This document shows, in pieces, positions 1-8,452 of a DNA stretch of 64,000 bases; the first letter of the stretch is position 1; every line of letters begins with the position of its first letter. The notes below the pieces were generated by a model. The model made no database searches. It worked only from the letters and a program-made list of their open reading frames with translations, and was not told the origin of the DNA. A program made the translations under genes and the position numbers. The stretch spans positions 62,001-126,000 of the forward strand of contig CAMBFZ010000004.1 in assembly GCA_945866125.1 (NCBI GenBank), given 5' to 3'. Source of the DNA: Bordetella parapertussis (GTDB taxonomy: Bacteria > Pseudomonadota > Gammaproteobacteria > Burkholderiales > Burkholderiaceae_D).

Positions 1-1613
1 AAGTTGCCCCGTCACTCGCCGGCCCGAAGCGTCCGCAAGACCGTATCGAGATCGGGAATGTCAAAGCCAATTTCAAAGAATTGTTTGCGTTGCCGGTCGC
101 CGAAAATGGCTTCAATAAAAAGCCGGAAGACCTCGACGCGGAATACACCAATTCGGATGGCGTCAGAGTGATGAATGGTGATGTGCTGATTGCAGCCATC
201 ACCTCCTGCACCAATACCTCGAACCCGAGCGTGCTGTTGGCCGCCGGCCTGCTGGCTAAAAAAGCAGTCGCTGCCGGTCTTACCGTCGCACCACACATCA
301 AAACCTCGCTGGCACCGGGCTCACGCGTGGTGACCAAATACCTCGAAGCTGCGGGTCTTTTGCCCTACCTCGAGCAGCTCGGTTTTGGCGTAACCGCCTA
401 CGGCTGCACTACCTGTATCGGCAACGCCGGCGATCTGACCCCCGCGATGAACGAAGCAATCGTCAAAAACGATATCGTTGCCTCGGCAGTTTTGTCGGGC
501 AACCGTAACTTCGAAGCGCGGATTCATCCAAACATCCGCTCCAACTTCCTCGCATCGCCGCCACTAGTGGTGGCTTATGCGATCGCTGGCAATGTCACAC
601 GCGACCTGATGACGGAGCCCGTTGGCAAAGGCAAAAACGGCAAAGACATCTATCTGGGTGACATCTGGCCAACCAGCGCTGAGATCGCCAAGCTGATGAA
701 ATATGCGATGAACGCCAAAACCTTCAAAGCCAATTACGCCGACGTCAAAGGCGCACCGGGCAAGCTGTGGGAAGACATCAAAGGCGTGGCCGCAGGCGAA
801 GTCTACAACTGGCCAACATCAACCTACATTGCTGAGCCACCGTTCTTCCAGGACTTCACAATGGAGCCCAAAGCAGCGGCCACCGGCATTGCCGGAGCAC
901 GTGCGCTGGGCGTATTCGGCGATTCGATTACGACTGACCATATCTCCCCTGCCGGCTCGATCAAAGATTCCAGCCCAGCTGGCAAATGGCTGCTGGAGCA
1001 TGGCGTACTGAAAGCGGATTTCAATTCGTATGGCTCGCGTCGCGGCAACCACGAGATCATGATGCGCGGCACTTTTGCCAATGTGCGGATCAAAAATCTG
1101 ATGATTCCAGTCAAGCCGGATGGCTCACGCGTGGAAGGTGGCTTGACGGTACACCAGCCTAGCGGCAAAGAAATGTCCATCTACGATGCGGCGATGGCGT
1201 ATGTCAACGATGGCGTGCCAACGATGGTATTTGCCGGCGAAGAGTATGGCACCGGCTCCTCGCGCGACTGGGCTGCCAAGGGCACGCAGTTGTTGGGCGT
1301 GAAGGCAGTAGTGGCGCGTTCGTTCGAGCGTATTCATCGCTCCAACCTGGTGGGCATGGGCGTGTTGCCGCTGCAGTTCTTGGGCAAAGACGGTGTCGAA
1401 TCGCTTGGTATCACCGGCAACGAGAGCTTTGATTTGTTGGGCATCGAGCATGACATCAAGCCGCAACAGCAAGTCACGCTGGTCATCAAGCGCGCCAACG
1501 GCGAGACCCAGAAGGTCAAGCTGCTGCTACGTATCGATACGCCAATCGAGGTAGATTATTACCGTCATGGCGGGATTCTGCCGTTCGTGCTGCGCCAGCT
1601 GCTGGCGGCATAA
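1..1613 (+). CDS. acnA: Aconitate hydratase A (3' part, 5' end outside window)
   Basis: Converts citrate to isocitrate in the TCA cycle using a [4Fe-4S] cluster. The reading frame is open from base 3, with no start inside the window, so about 536 C-terminal residues of a protein usually near 900 residues are present. The three cluster cysteines are visible: SCTNTSNP (Cys codon at 207-209) and GCTTCIGN (Cys codons at 405-407 and 414-416). The peptide PSLAGPKRPQDR at the window edge and the C-terminal swivel-domain motif GTGSSRDWAAKG are typical of the AcnA/IRP family rather than AcnB. The stop is followed by a stable hairpin (1619-1654) without a T-tract. Identity is sure; only the missing 5' end limits the entry. 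Confidence 0.97.
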   Translation, partial: VAPSLAGPKRPQDRIEIGNVKANFKELFALPVAENGFNKKPEDLDAEYTNSDGVRVMNGDVLIAAITSCTNTSNPSVLLAAGLLAKKAVAAGLTVAPHIKTSLAPGSRVVTKYLEAAGLLPYLEQLGFGVTAYGCTTCIGNAGDLTPAMNEAIVKNDIVASAVLSGNRNFEARIHPNIRSNFLASPPLVVAYAIAGNVTRDLMTEPVGKGKNGKDIYLGDIWPTSAEIAKLMKYAMNAKTFKANYADVKGAPGKLWEDIKGVAAGEVYNWPTSTYIAEPPFFQDFTMEPKAAATGIAGARALGVFGDSITTDHISPAGSIKDSSPAGKWLLEHGVLKADFNSYGSRRGNHEIMMRGTFANVRIKNLMIPVKPDGSRVEGGLTVHQPSGKEMSIYDAAMAYVNDGVPTMVFAGEEYGTGSSRDWAAKGTQLLGVKAVVARSFERIHRSNLVGMGVLPLQFLGKDGVESLGITGNESFDLLGIEHDIKPQQQVTLVIKRANGETQKVKLLLRIDTPIEVDYYRHGGILPFVLRQLLAA

Positions 1614-1618
1614 AGCCG

Positions 1619-1654
1619 GGATGGCATGATCGCGTGTGCGCGGCCATGCCATCC
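1619..1654. other. Hairpin after acnA
   Basis: Ten-base arms ggatggcatg (1619-1628) and catgccatcc (1645-1654) form a perfect inverted repeat directly after the acnA stop. There is no T-run, so it is more likely an mRNA 3' stabiliser or processing site than an intrinsic terminator. The next small gene begins 44 bases later. Confidence 0.4.
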
Positions 1655-1697
1655 TGTCTACCGTATTTATAAATACTGACCAGATCAGGAGACTCGT

Positions 1698-1889
1698 ATG
1701 TGGAAAATTTTAGTAGCCTTCATTATCTTCGCCGCCGTCGCACTGACACTCGTCTTTAACATGGGCGACAAAATCGACATGCAAGGCGAATCCGGTGCAG
1801 GCAACGAACAGCATGCGCCTGCGGCGCCGGCCGCAGCACCTGCAAGCCCAGCAGCAGCACCGGCCGCACATGAACCAGAAAAGAAATAA
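1698..1889 (+). CDS. Small single-span membrane protein, Ala/Pro-rich tail
   Basis: A 63-residue protein of unknown function. Residues 3-22 (WKILVAFIIFAAVALTLVF) form one hydrophobic segment that is probably an inner-membrane anchor. It is followed by a short acidic stretch and a low-complexity Ala/Pro/His tail ending in EPEKK. A purine-rich RBS (caggaga) precedes the ATG. It lies 84 bases after acnA on the same strand and is followed by a good terminator, so it may be the last gene of the acnA transcript. The composition suggests a spacer-like tail outside the membrane. No catalytic motif is visible. Confidence 0.7.
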   Translation: MWKILVAFIIFAAVALTLVFNMGDKIDMQGESGAGNEQHAPAAPAAAPASPAAAPAAHEPEKK

Positions 1890-1907
1890 AAATCAGGCTC
1901 GGTAACA

Positions 1908-1937
1908 AAGCCCGGCATGATTGCGTGCCGGGCTTTT
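1908..1937. terminator. Intrinsic terminator after the acnA unit
   Basis: Arms aaagcccggca (1908-1918) and tgccgggcttt (1926-1936) form a strong GC stem followed by a short T-run. It closes the acnA/small membrane protein transcript. Confidence 0.8.
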
Positions 1938-2026
1938 CCATTTGCTTGGCACTGCGCCTGCATCACATGCCCATGACAGGATCCATTAGAATCCGTAGTT
2001 TAGCAATTTGATCACTCAGGATCGCC

Positions 2027-3271
2027 ATGCGCCGCGCCACCAAAAGTCCTTCTCGTAAATTTTCTGCCGACAGCCAAAAGCTGGCCACCCTGGCGCAATC
2101 ATTGGTGCAAGCGGCCAGCCGTATTGAGCAACGCAACTGGGAAAAGCAACTCGACAGCGCCTTGCAAAAACAGTTGGGCAGTAACCAGCAGCAAGCGATC
2201 GATAGCGCAATGGACCATCTCTTCCATACCGATCTGGCGGCCTATGACGGCCTGCTAGATACCGTCGAAGCGGTTAGTTCAAGCTTTACCCTTGAGCGCC
2301 GCGGTGAGCACGTTGATGCGCTATTGCTTGCTGTGCCGATTCTGGCCTGGACCCGTTTTGCGATTCCAGCCGGTCGGATCCCGGAGGCTGCGCTGCATAC
2401 CATCAATGCGCACCTGCACGGCCATGTGCTCGCCGCCAACACCAGAACGGCCATCGCGCCGATGCTTTTTTCGATTGATCAGCTGCCCCGCACCTACTGC
2501 GACACCTATTTGTTGACGCGCCGGATGGCTGATGCGGCGCTAGAGGGCATGGCACTACAACTCCCCGCAGAATTACCGGAGAGCGCGCCATTTTTAGCTG
2601 ACACGCGTTTTCTGTTGCTTGTAGTGACCGCTAAAACAGGCATGCCTTTGCTACGCTGGCAAGAAGAAGCTTCGGGCACTAATTTGCAAGCTAGTACGCA
2701 GGCCGTATTAACGCAGTGGCAAGTGCAGGCTGGCCCGAATCTGCAACCGCTGTTTCCCGGCTGTGGCATCGAATTGTTGCTGCCTGAGGCTTACTACGTG
2801 GCCTGCCGCAATGGCGACAAGATGATACGGCCAGTCTCGATACGCGCTGCGGTACATTACCTCACCCATGCGCTATCTGTCGAGCCTGCCCAGCTCACTG
2901 TGGTGGTGGCCGGGGTCGGCGACGACGTCAATGAAATGCGCGTCGATGAATACCGGATCAGCTTTAGTGTTGCCGACAATCCCGATGTGTTCTACGGCGT
3001 AGTCTGGCCGCTTTATGATGATGAGAGTGGCGAGGAAGAACTCAGCATTGCTAACCGGCGTGGCGTGCAATCGGTGCCGGTGTCGCCGATCCAGCAAATC
3101 GTGGGGCTATTGCGTGACGCAGGGGTTACCCATATCCAGCACCCGGATATCTTGTTCCCGCCAGAATTTTGTGATGACTGCGGCTCACCGCTATTTTGTG
3201 ATCACGCCGAAGAGATGGTGCATGCAGAGATGCCGGAAGAATCTGCGCAACCTAGTGGTCACCTGCATTGA
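2027..3271 (+). CDS. DUF2863 family protein
   Basis: A 414-residue, probably cytoplasmic protein that I recognise as DUF2863, a family of unknown function that I remember mainly from Burkholderiales. There is no signal peptide or membrane segment. The N-terminus is basic (MRRATKSPSRK). The C-terminus has a cysteine/histidine cluster, FCDDCGSPLFCDH, with CxxC and CxH spacing that could bind a metal. The ATG is chosen because an AGGA sits just upstream. It stands alone between a terminator and tRNA-Pro. The assignment is from memory of the family sequence and the function is unknown. Confidence 0.75.
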   Translation: MRRATKSPSRKFSADSQKLATLAQSLVQAASRIEQRNWEKQLDSALQKQLGSNQQQAIDSAMDHLFHTDLAAYDGLLDTVEAVSSSFTLERRGEHVDALLLAVPILAWTRFAIPAGRIPEAALHTINAHLHGHVLAANTRTAIAPMLFSIDQLPRTYCDTYLLTRRMADAALEGMALQLPAELPESAPFLADTRFLLLVVTAKTGMPLLRWQEEASGTNLQASTQAVLTQWQVQAGPNLQPLFPGCGIELLLPEAYYVACRNGDKMIRPVSIRAAVHYLTHALSVEPAQLTVVVAGVGDDVNEMRVDEYRISFSVADNPDVFYGVVWPLYDDESGEEELSIANRRGVQSVPVSPIQQIVGLLRDAGVTHIQHPDILFPPEFCDDCGSPLFCDHAEEMVHAEMPEESAQPSGHLH

Positions 3272-3314
3272 TCACTGCGACATGCTGGCATCGCAATAGG
3301 TGCTACTGCTCTGC

Positions 3315-3320
3315 TATAAT
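3315..3320 (+). promoter_or_regulatory. -10 element of the tRNA-Pro promoter
   Basis: A perfect TATAAT lies 11 bases before the first tRNA base, the distance expected for initiation close to the tRNA 5' end. No convincing -35 hexamer is seen at 16-18 bases spacing. Confidence 0.55.
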
Positions 3321-3331
3321 CTCCTCTTCGT

Positions 3332-3408
3332 CGGGGCGTAGCGCAGCCTGGTAGCGTACTTGCATGGGGTGCAAGGGGTCGAGTGTTCGAATCACTCCGT
3401 CCCGACCA
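3332..3408 (+). tRNA. tRNA-Pro (anticodon GGG)
   Basis: A 77-base tRNA with encoded CCA. The acceptor stem is CGGGGCG/CGTCCCG. The anticodon stem CTTGC/GCAAG encloses the 7-base loop ATGGGGT, giving anticodon GGG (reads CCC and CCU). The T-loop TTCGAAT is canonical, as is the D-arm GCGCAGCCTGGTAGC. It is close to E. coli tRNA-Pro(GGG). No integrase or duplicated tRNA 3' end is seen nearby, so it is not currently an occupied attachment site in this window. Confidence 0.96.
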
Positions 3409-3813
3409 ATAATTAGCCATACTTGCCGCATGTACCGATTGAGCAGCGCGATAACAGTACTGCTTAATCGAACTCATCAAAATTGGCATAAGCAAGCAGG
3501 GCGAGGCTTGCGCATTAAATAATATTTGCTCGTCCTTCGTTGCATCCCATCTGCTGTCCCACCAGTCCCCTCAATTTGCCTCTGCTGTCGCTTTCCGTCT
3601 TCCAATGAAAGCGGCGGGCATGTCTTGCGCTGGTCCTCCATCGCGGCGGCACAGCGTGCGCCGGACATCACGAGCTTCTGCGCTTGCTCTATCGCTACTT
3701 TATTCCAAGAAACAAGGTCCTGCGTCATAATTGGGATTAATGCGCATCGATAAAATCAAACTTTGCTCAATACAAAATAACAACGCTTAACGAACCTCAT
3801 TGAAAGACGCACC
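3409..3813. other. Gene-poor stretch between tRNA-Pro and the methionine synthase gene
   Basis: About 400 bases without a gene I can support. A minus-strand reading frame of 83 codons (3477-3728) exists, but its ATG has no Shine-Dalgarno sequence and I recognise no domain. The last 60 bases are AT-rich (around 3750-3785) and probably carry the promoter of the downstream gene; a TACAAAAT near 3770 is a possible -10. Confidence 0.4.
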
Positions 3814-4839
3814 ATGGCCACAATCATCCAAACAGCAATCTCGGGCAGCCTACCCAAACCAGCGTGGCTCGCTGAACCTGAAAAGCTCTGGGCGCCCTGG
3901 CAGTTACAAGGGCAAGCACTCGAAGAAGCCAAGGCCGATGCCATGCGCCTCGCCGTTGATGACCAACTTCGGGCTGGGATTACCACTATCGGTGATGGTG
4001 AACAAACCCGTCAGCATTTTGTGACCACGTTTATTGAAAATCTCACTGGAGTCGATTTCGTCAATCGCAAAACGGTGCGTATCCGTGACCGCTACGATGC
4101 CGACGTGCCGGTGGTGATCGACAAGGTAAGCCGGGCCCGCTCTGTGTTTGTCGAAGACGCCAAAAGACTGCGCGCACTCACGCGCGGCCCGATTAAATTT
4201 ACCCTGCCCGGCCCGATGACGATGATCGATACGGTCTACGACAACTACTACAAAAGCCGCGAAAAACTGGCTTGGGCCTTCGCTGAAATATTGAATGAAG
4301 AAGCCAAAGAATTAGCGGCTGCGGGTGTCGATATTGTGCAATTTGATGAACCCGCATTCAACGTGTTTTTTGACGAAGTCAAAGACTGGGGTGTGAAAAC
4401 ATTAGAGCGCGCAGCACAAGGACTGTCGAGCAAATCGGCCGTCCATATCTGCTATGGCTATGGCATCGAAGCCAATATTAAATGGAAGCAAGGGCTGGGC
4501 GAAGAATGGCGTCAGTACGAGCATGTATTTCCGCTGCTCGCGCAAAGCACAATTGATCAGGTGAGTCTGGAATGCCAGAACTCTCGGGTTCCGATGGAAT
4601 TTATCGCCATGCTCAGAGGGAAAGATGTCATGGTGGGGGCGATCGACGTTGCGACGCATCAGGTGGAAACGCCCGAGGCAGTTGCCGATGTATTGCGCCG
4701 CGCGCTGCAGTATGTCGATGTCAAGCACATACACGGGTGCACCAATTGCGGCCTTGTGACCATGCCCCGTGAAGTGGCCACCGCCAAATTGCGTGCACTG
4801 GCCGCTGGTGCAGCCTTACTGAGCAAAGAATTAGGCTGA
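3814..4839 (+). CDS. mesD: Core (C-terminal-only) B12-independent methionine synthase, MesD-like
   Basis: A 341-residue zinc methyltransferase equivalent to only the C-terminal catalytic domain of MetE, which is normally about 750 residues. The zinc ligands of MetE have counterparts: His211 and Cys213 (VHICYGYG), Glu253 (SLECQNS) and Cys312 (TNCGL). The QFDEPAF strand at 176-182 is also typical. From memory the sequence is close to the Acinetobacter MesD type of folate-independent methionine synthase, which works with the oxygen-dependent partner MesX (DUF1852). No mesX lies next to it here. It could instead methylate homocysteine from another donor. It stands alone and converges on the aldehyde dehydrogenase gene. 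The fold is certain; the MesD subfamily is likely. Confidence 0.8.
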   Translation: MATIIQTAISGSLPKPAWLAEPEKLWAPWQLQGQALEEAKADAMRLAVDDQLRAGITTIGDGEQTRQHFVTTFIENLTGVDFVNRKTVRIRDRYDADVPVVIDKVSRARSVFVEDAKRLRALTRGPIKFTLPGPMTMIDTVYDNYYKSREKLAWAFAEILNEEAKELAAAGVDIVQFDEPAFNVFFDEVKDWGVKTLERAAQGLSSKSAVHICYGYGIEANIKWKQGLGEEWRQYEHVFPLLAQSTIDQVSLECQNSRVPMEFIAMLRGKDVMVGAIDVATHQVETPEAVADVLRRALQYVDVKHIHGCTNCGLVTMPREVATAKLRALAAGAALLSKELG

Positions 4840-4845
4840 GCTTAA

Positions 4846-4878
4846 ATGCGCTCGCGTGGTGTGAGCACGCGAGCGCAT
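4846..4878. terminator. Hairpin between convergent mesD and aldehyde dehydrogenase genes
   Basis: Arms atgcgctcgcgtg (4846-4858) and cacgcgagcgcat (4866-4878) are perfectly complementary over 13 bases. They lie 6 bases after the mesD stop and 7 bases before the convergent gene ends. T-runs are short on both sides, so this is probably a weak bidirectional terminator or a transcript-end stabiliser. Confidence 0.55.
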
Positions 4879-4885
4879 CACGAAC

Positions 4886-6271
4886 TTACCGCATCGTCAT
4901 CACCATCATTTTTTCTGCAGTCATGTCCTGCATGGTGTGACCAATACCGCCGATGCCATAGCCGGACTGACGGCGCCCGGCGAAGGGCATCCAATCCACC
5001 CGAAACGCCGTGTGCTCGTTAATCATCACCGCCGAGGCATCAAGCGACTCAAACGCCGACATCGCAAAGTCCAGTCGGTTTGTGAACACGGAAGCCTGAA
5101 ATGCAAACGGCAAACTATTTGCCTGCGCAATCGCGCTACGCACATCATCGTAGCCATACACGCAGACCACTGGTCCGAATATTTCGGCGCTCGAAACTTT
5201 TGACTGCACCGACGGATTAAGCAATACAGTAGGAGCATAGGTAGTCGCGCCAAGCTGCGTGCCACCTGTCATGAGCGTGGCGCCCTCTGCCACGGCTTCC
5301 TTGACCCAGGATGCGACGCGATCAACTTCACGCGGCCTGATCAAGGGGCCGCATTCGGTCGTCTCCAGAATCGCATTGCCAACGTGTAAAGCCGCCGCTT
5401 TGCTGGCGATGAGGGCAGCGATATCGTGTGCATCGGCGCTCGGCACAAAGACGCGTTGCACCGAGACGCATACCTGCCCCGAATGATAAAACCCGCCTTT
5501 GACCAATTTGGGAATCATGGTCTCGACATTGACGTGCTGGTCAACGATGACGGGCGCAGCACCTCCATGCTCCAACGCACAGCGCGTCCCGTTTGCCAGC
5601 TTTGACCTGAGCATCCAGCCAACCTTGGCAGAGCCGATAAAACTGAAAAACGCAACGCGCGGGTCAGTCACCAATTTTTCTGCGACATCGAGCTCACAAG
5701 GTACAAACCGACACCAGTCTTCCGGCAAGCCTGCCTCGTAGAGCAAGGCAACGAAGGCTTCACAACACAAGGGCGTGTCGTCAGCTGGCTTGACCAACAC
5801 AGGACAGCCCACCGCCACCGCAGGGGCAACCTGATGGACGATCAGATTAAGCGGATGATTAAATGCCGATACTGCCACCACAGGACCAATCGGCTCCCTG
5901 GTCGTGAACGCCAGCTTGCCGGCCGCCGCCGGAGTGAGACCCATCGGCACCTCTCTGCCGGTCAAATGGGATAGCTCTTTAATACACAACTCCACACCAT
6001 CAATGGCGCGCGCGACTTCGACTCGCGCGTCGATCAGAGGCTTGCCGCCTTCATTGGCAATCATGTGCGCCAGCTCGGCAGACTTACCCATCATCAGGCG
6101 GGCGAGATTTTTTAGAATCTCGATTCTTTTATGGGTCGGCAGCCACGCGTCGCGCTGACGACTGAGCTGATGCGCCCGCGCCAGATCGGCGTCGATTTCA
6201 GCCCAGTCGCGCAACCTGACAGTCCCGATTGGTGCTCTGTCATAGGGATTAACAACTTCCAGAGTTTTCAT
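4886..6271 (-). CDS. Aldehyde dehydrogenase family protein
   Basis: A 461-residue NAD(P)+-dependent aldehyde dehydrogenase, cytoplasmic. The general-base glutamate is Glu234 (ALEHGGAAP) and the nucleophile is Cys268 (HSGQVCVSVQR). The oxyanion asparagine is Asn138 (AFNHPLN). A single residue after the nucleophile region and the EHGGAAP variant of ELGGxxP place it outside the classic betaine/retinal groups. It follows the ThDP enzyme gene by 26 bases on the same strand, so the two are co-transcribed. The pair suggests oxidation of an aldehyde produced or released by a 2-oxoacid-processing enzyme; the substrate cannot be told from sequence. Slightly shorter than the usual 480-500 residues because the N-terminus is short. 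Confidence 0.88.
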   Translation of the reverse strand: MKTLEVVNPYDRAPIGTVRLRDWAEIDADLARAHQLSRQRDAWLPTHKRIEILKNLARLMMGKSAELAHMIANEGGKPLIDARVEVARAIDGVELCIKELSHLTGREVPMGLTPAAAGKLAFTTREPIGPVVAVSAFNHPLNLIVHQVAPAVAVGCPVLVKPADDTPLCCEAFVALLYEAGLPEDWCRFVPCELDVAEKLVTDPRVAFFSFIGSAKVGWMLRSKLANGTRCALEHGGAAPVIVDQHVNVETMIPKLVKGGFYHSGQVCVSVQRVFVPSADAHDIAALIASKAAALHVGNAILETTECGPLIRPREVDRVASWVKEAVAEGATLMTGGTQLGATTYAPTVLLNPSVQSKVSSAEIFGPVVCVYGYDDVRSAIAQANSLPFAFQASVFTNRLDFAMSAFESLDASAVMINEHTAFRVDWMPFAGRRQSGYGIGGIGHTMQDMTAEKMMVMTMR

Positions 6272-6296
6272 GTGGTTCTCGGTTCTTTTTGAATAT

Positions 6297-7970
6297 TCAG
6301 TTGGTGCGATGATTTTTTTTCAGTTCATCAATGAGAAGACGCCTGTTTTGCGAATAATCCACCGGAACATCGACAAGGTGCACGCCGCCTGCCTTGAACG
6401 CCGCCTCCAGCGTTGGGATAAGATTTTCTGCGCTGCTGACACGATGGCCTTGTGCGCCGTAACTTTGCGCATATTTGACGAAATCCGGATTGCCAAACTC
6501 CAGCCCCCAATCGGGCATCCCCGCGCCGGCCTGCTTCCAGCGAATCATCCCGTAGGAGCCGTCATTGAGCACCATCACGACCAAATTGAGCTTGAGCCGA
6601 ATCGCTGTTTCAAGCTCCTGACTGTTCATCATAAAGCCACCATCGCCGCAAATTGCCATCACCCGCTGGTCGGGATGCGATAAGGCCGCCATCATCGCCG
6701 AAGGCAGGCCAGCACCCATAGTCGCTAATGCGTTGTCGAGCAAGATCGTATTGGGCTCATGCGCGCAGTAATTACGGGCAAACCATATTTTGTATACGCC
6801 GTTATCAAGCGCAATAATGTCGGCGTCACCCATAACCGCTCTGACGTCACGTACAAGCCGCTGGGGCAGCAGCGGGAACCTGGCATCATCCGATCCGATG
6901 GTCGTTTTTTCTTCGACTTCTAATTTAACTTGCTCAAAAAGAGATAAATCAAACTGAGTTTTGCCAAGCAAGGATTCGGTCAGCTTAGAAATGGATAATT
7001 CCAAATCACCGATCACTTCCACTTGCGGAAAATAAACCTGATCCACTTGTGCTGCTTTGTAATTAATGTGCACGACCGTCTGGCCATCCGCTTCCATGAA
7101 AAACGGCGGCTTCTCAACCACGTCATGTCCAATATTAATAATCAGATCGGCATGGTGAATATATTTGTGCAGATAATCATCATCCGATAAGGCGGCGGTG
7201 CCGAGAAATAGCGCCGATCTCTCATCCACTACGCCCTTCCCCATTTGCGTCGTAAAAAATGGGATATTCAGCTTGTGAATGAAATCCGATAAAGCGGGTC
7301 GCACGTGCTTTCGGTTGGCGCCAGCCCCAACGAGTATTAGAGGAAACTTTGCTTTTAAAATCAGCTCGGCCACACGCGAAATAACGGCGTCACTTGCGAC
7401 AGCGTAGAAGCGTGGATGCGGCGGGATAATCGGTGCATCACATGCTTCGGCTGCGATATCTTCAGGCAATTCAAGCAGCACCGCCCCGGGGCGCTCTTCT
7501 TCTGCGATACGAAACGCTTCCCTGATAATCGACGGGATAGTGTTGCCGTTCACAATTTGCTTGGATAACTTGCAAATCGGTCGAAATAATCCAACCACAT
7601 CAATAATCTGAAATTGGCCTTGCTTCGATTTTTTTATCGGCTTTTGGCCAGTTATCATCAACAGCGGAAAGGCACCGAGATGGGCATACGCCGCCGGCGT
7701 TGCAAAATTGGTGGCGCCAGGCCCGAGAGTGGCCATGCAGACCCCAACTTTACCGGTTAGTCGACCGTAGGTGGCTGCCATGAAAGCGGCGCCTTGCTCA
7801 TGACGGGTTAATACCAACCGAATTGAAGACGAACGCAAGGAATCAAGTAGATCCAAGTTTTCCTCGCCGGGCACAGCAAAGATAAACTCTACTCCTTCAT
7901 TTTCCAGCGCCTTGACGAACAGGTCCGAGGCCTTAATTTTTCCTTCGGGGATTTCTACTCTCTCGCTCAT
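6297..7970 (-). CDS. ThDP-dependent acetolactate-synthase-like enzyme
   Basis: A 557-residue thiamine diphosphate enzyme of the IlvB/acetolactate synthase family. From the ATG at 7970 (MSERVEIP), the ThDP-activating glutamate is Glu58 in RHEQGAAFM. The Mg/ThDP motif begins GDGGFMMNSQE at about 442 and ends near LNDGSYGM. The QGQFQ segment around 117-121 is shared with acetolactate synthases. A TTG four codons upstream is a possible alternative start. No regulatory subunit (ilvN/ilvH) lies nearby, so it is probably not the biosynthetic ilvB. It is followed by an aldehyde dehydrogenase. It could be a catabolic acetolactate synthase or a 2-oxoacid decarboxylase; the substrate is unknown. Confidence 0.85.
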   Translation of the reverse strand: MSERVEIPEGKIKASDLFVKALENEGVEFIFAVPGEENLDLLDSLRSSSIRLVLTRHEQGAAFMAATYGRLTGKVGVCMATLGPGATNFATPAAYAHLGAFPLLMITGQKPIKKSKQGQFQIIDVVGLFRPICKLSKQIVNGNTIPSIIREAFRIAEEERPGAVLLELPEDIAAEACDAPIIPPHPRFYAVASDAVISRVAELILKAKFPLILVGAGANRKHVRPALSDFIHKLNIPFFTTQMGKGVVDERSALFLGTAALSDDDYLHKYIHHADLIINIGHDVVEKPPFFMEADGQTVVHINYKAAQVDQVYFPQVEVIGDLELSISKLTESLLGKTQFDLSLFEQVKLEVEEKTTIGSDDARFPLLPQRLVRDVRAVMGDADIIALDNGVYKIWFARNYCAHEPNTILLDNALATMGAGLPSAMMAALSHPDQRVMAICGDGGFMMNSQELETAIRLKLNLVVMVLNDGSYGMIRWKQAGAGMPDWGLEFGNPDFVKYAQSYGAQGHRVSSAENLIPTLEAAFKAGGVHLVDVPVDYSQNRRLLIDELKKNHRTN

Positions 7971-8452
7971 TGCATCGTCCAATCAAATTAAATGAAAATA
8001 GGCGCCGATTTTCCCCACCAGGCCGCACCTGTCCAAATTAAGGCGCACCACGAAAATCGCTCTTTTTTAAAATATCTTGCAAGTCAAGCAAGTTAATTAA
8101 CATGCATTTATTTTTTGTATATTAGGTGACCAAAGCCTAACAGGCAAATTTGATTAAACATAATAAAAAAGCATTATTTTTTCACGCCGCCGTCGCGGCT
8201 TCAGGATCGCGCTGAATGCGTCGCTTGCAACACTGATGAACTTTTTATTTTCAGCAGAATGCCAGCACATCAAGGCATAGCAAGAACACCGCAAGAATCC
8301 TGCGGCTTTGCAAGAAGCAGGACATTTCATTATTGCCAAGTTCTTTATGACAACAGTGTTTTTTGGTGCAAATCCATCAAATGAACTTATAATTCAGCCC
8401 TGTAGAGAAATTTTGTTCTCATGAAACATTTCCTCAAAGTAAAGAGCGCACG
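7971..8452. other. AT-rich divergent intergenic region
   Basis: About 480 bases between the divergent ThDP-enzyme and M23-peptidase genes. No supported coding region. It holds an interrupted inverted repeat, cttgc and gcaag separated by 7 bases, near 8075-8093 that could be an operator for the ThDP/aldehyde dehydrogenase unit. It also holds a TTAATTAA palindrome and, near its right end, a promoter-like element for the peptidase gene. Confidence 0.4.
8363..8393 (+). promoter_or_regulatory. Possible promoter of the M23 peptidase gene
   Basis: TATAAT at 8388-8393 with a weak -35 TTGGTG at 8363-8368 (19-base spacer). It would give a 5' leader of roughly 50 bases before the ATG. Confidence 0.35.

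Noticed and set aside
3259..3495. A reading frame antisense to tRNA-Pro
   Set aside because: Its central peptide (GRSDSNTRPLAP...) is the translation of the reverse strand of a tRNA, a familiar false gene.
3477..3728. An 83-codon minus-strand reading frame between tRNA-Pro and mesD
   Set aside because: No RBS before the ATG, no recognised domain, no operon partner. Could be a relic, but nothing in the sequence supports a gene.
3332..3813. tRNA-Pro as a possible genomic-island attachment site
   Set aside because: No integrase, no repeated tRNA 3' end and no change in gene character downstream within the window.
6297..7970. Biosynthetic acetolactate synthase (ilvB)
   Set aside because: No ilvN/ilvH or ilvC nearby and the partner gene is an aldehyde dehydrogenase; the biosynthetic role is unlikely, though not excluded.
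8154..8339. A 61-codon minus-strand frame upstream of the M23 peptidase gene
   Set aside because: Odd composition (many Cys, Lys, Arg), no RBS, sits in AT-rich promoter DNA.
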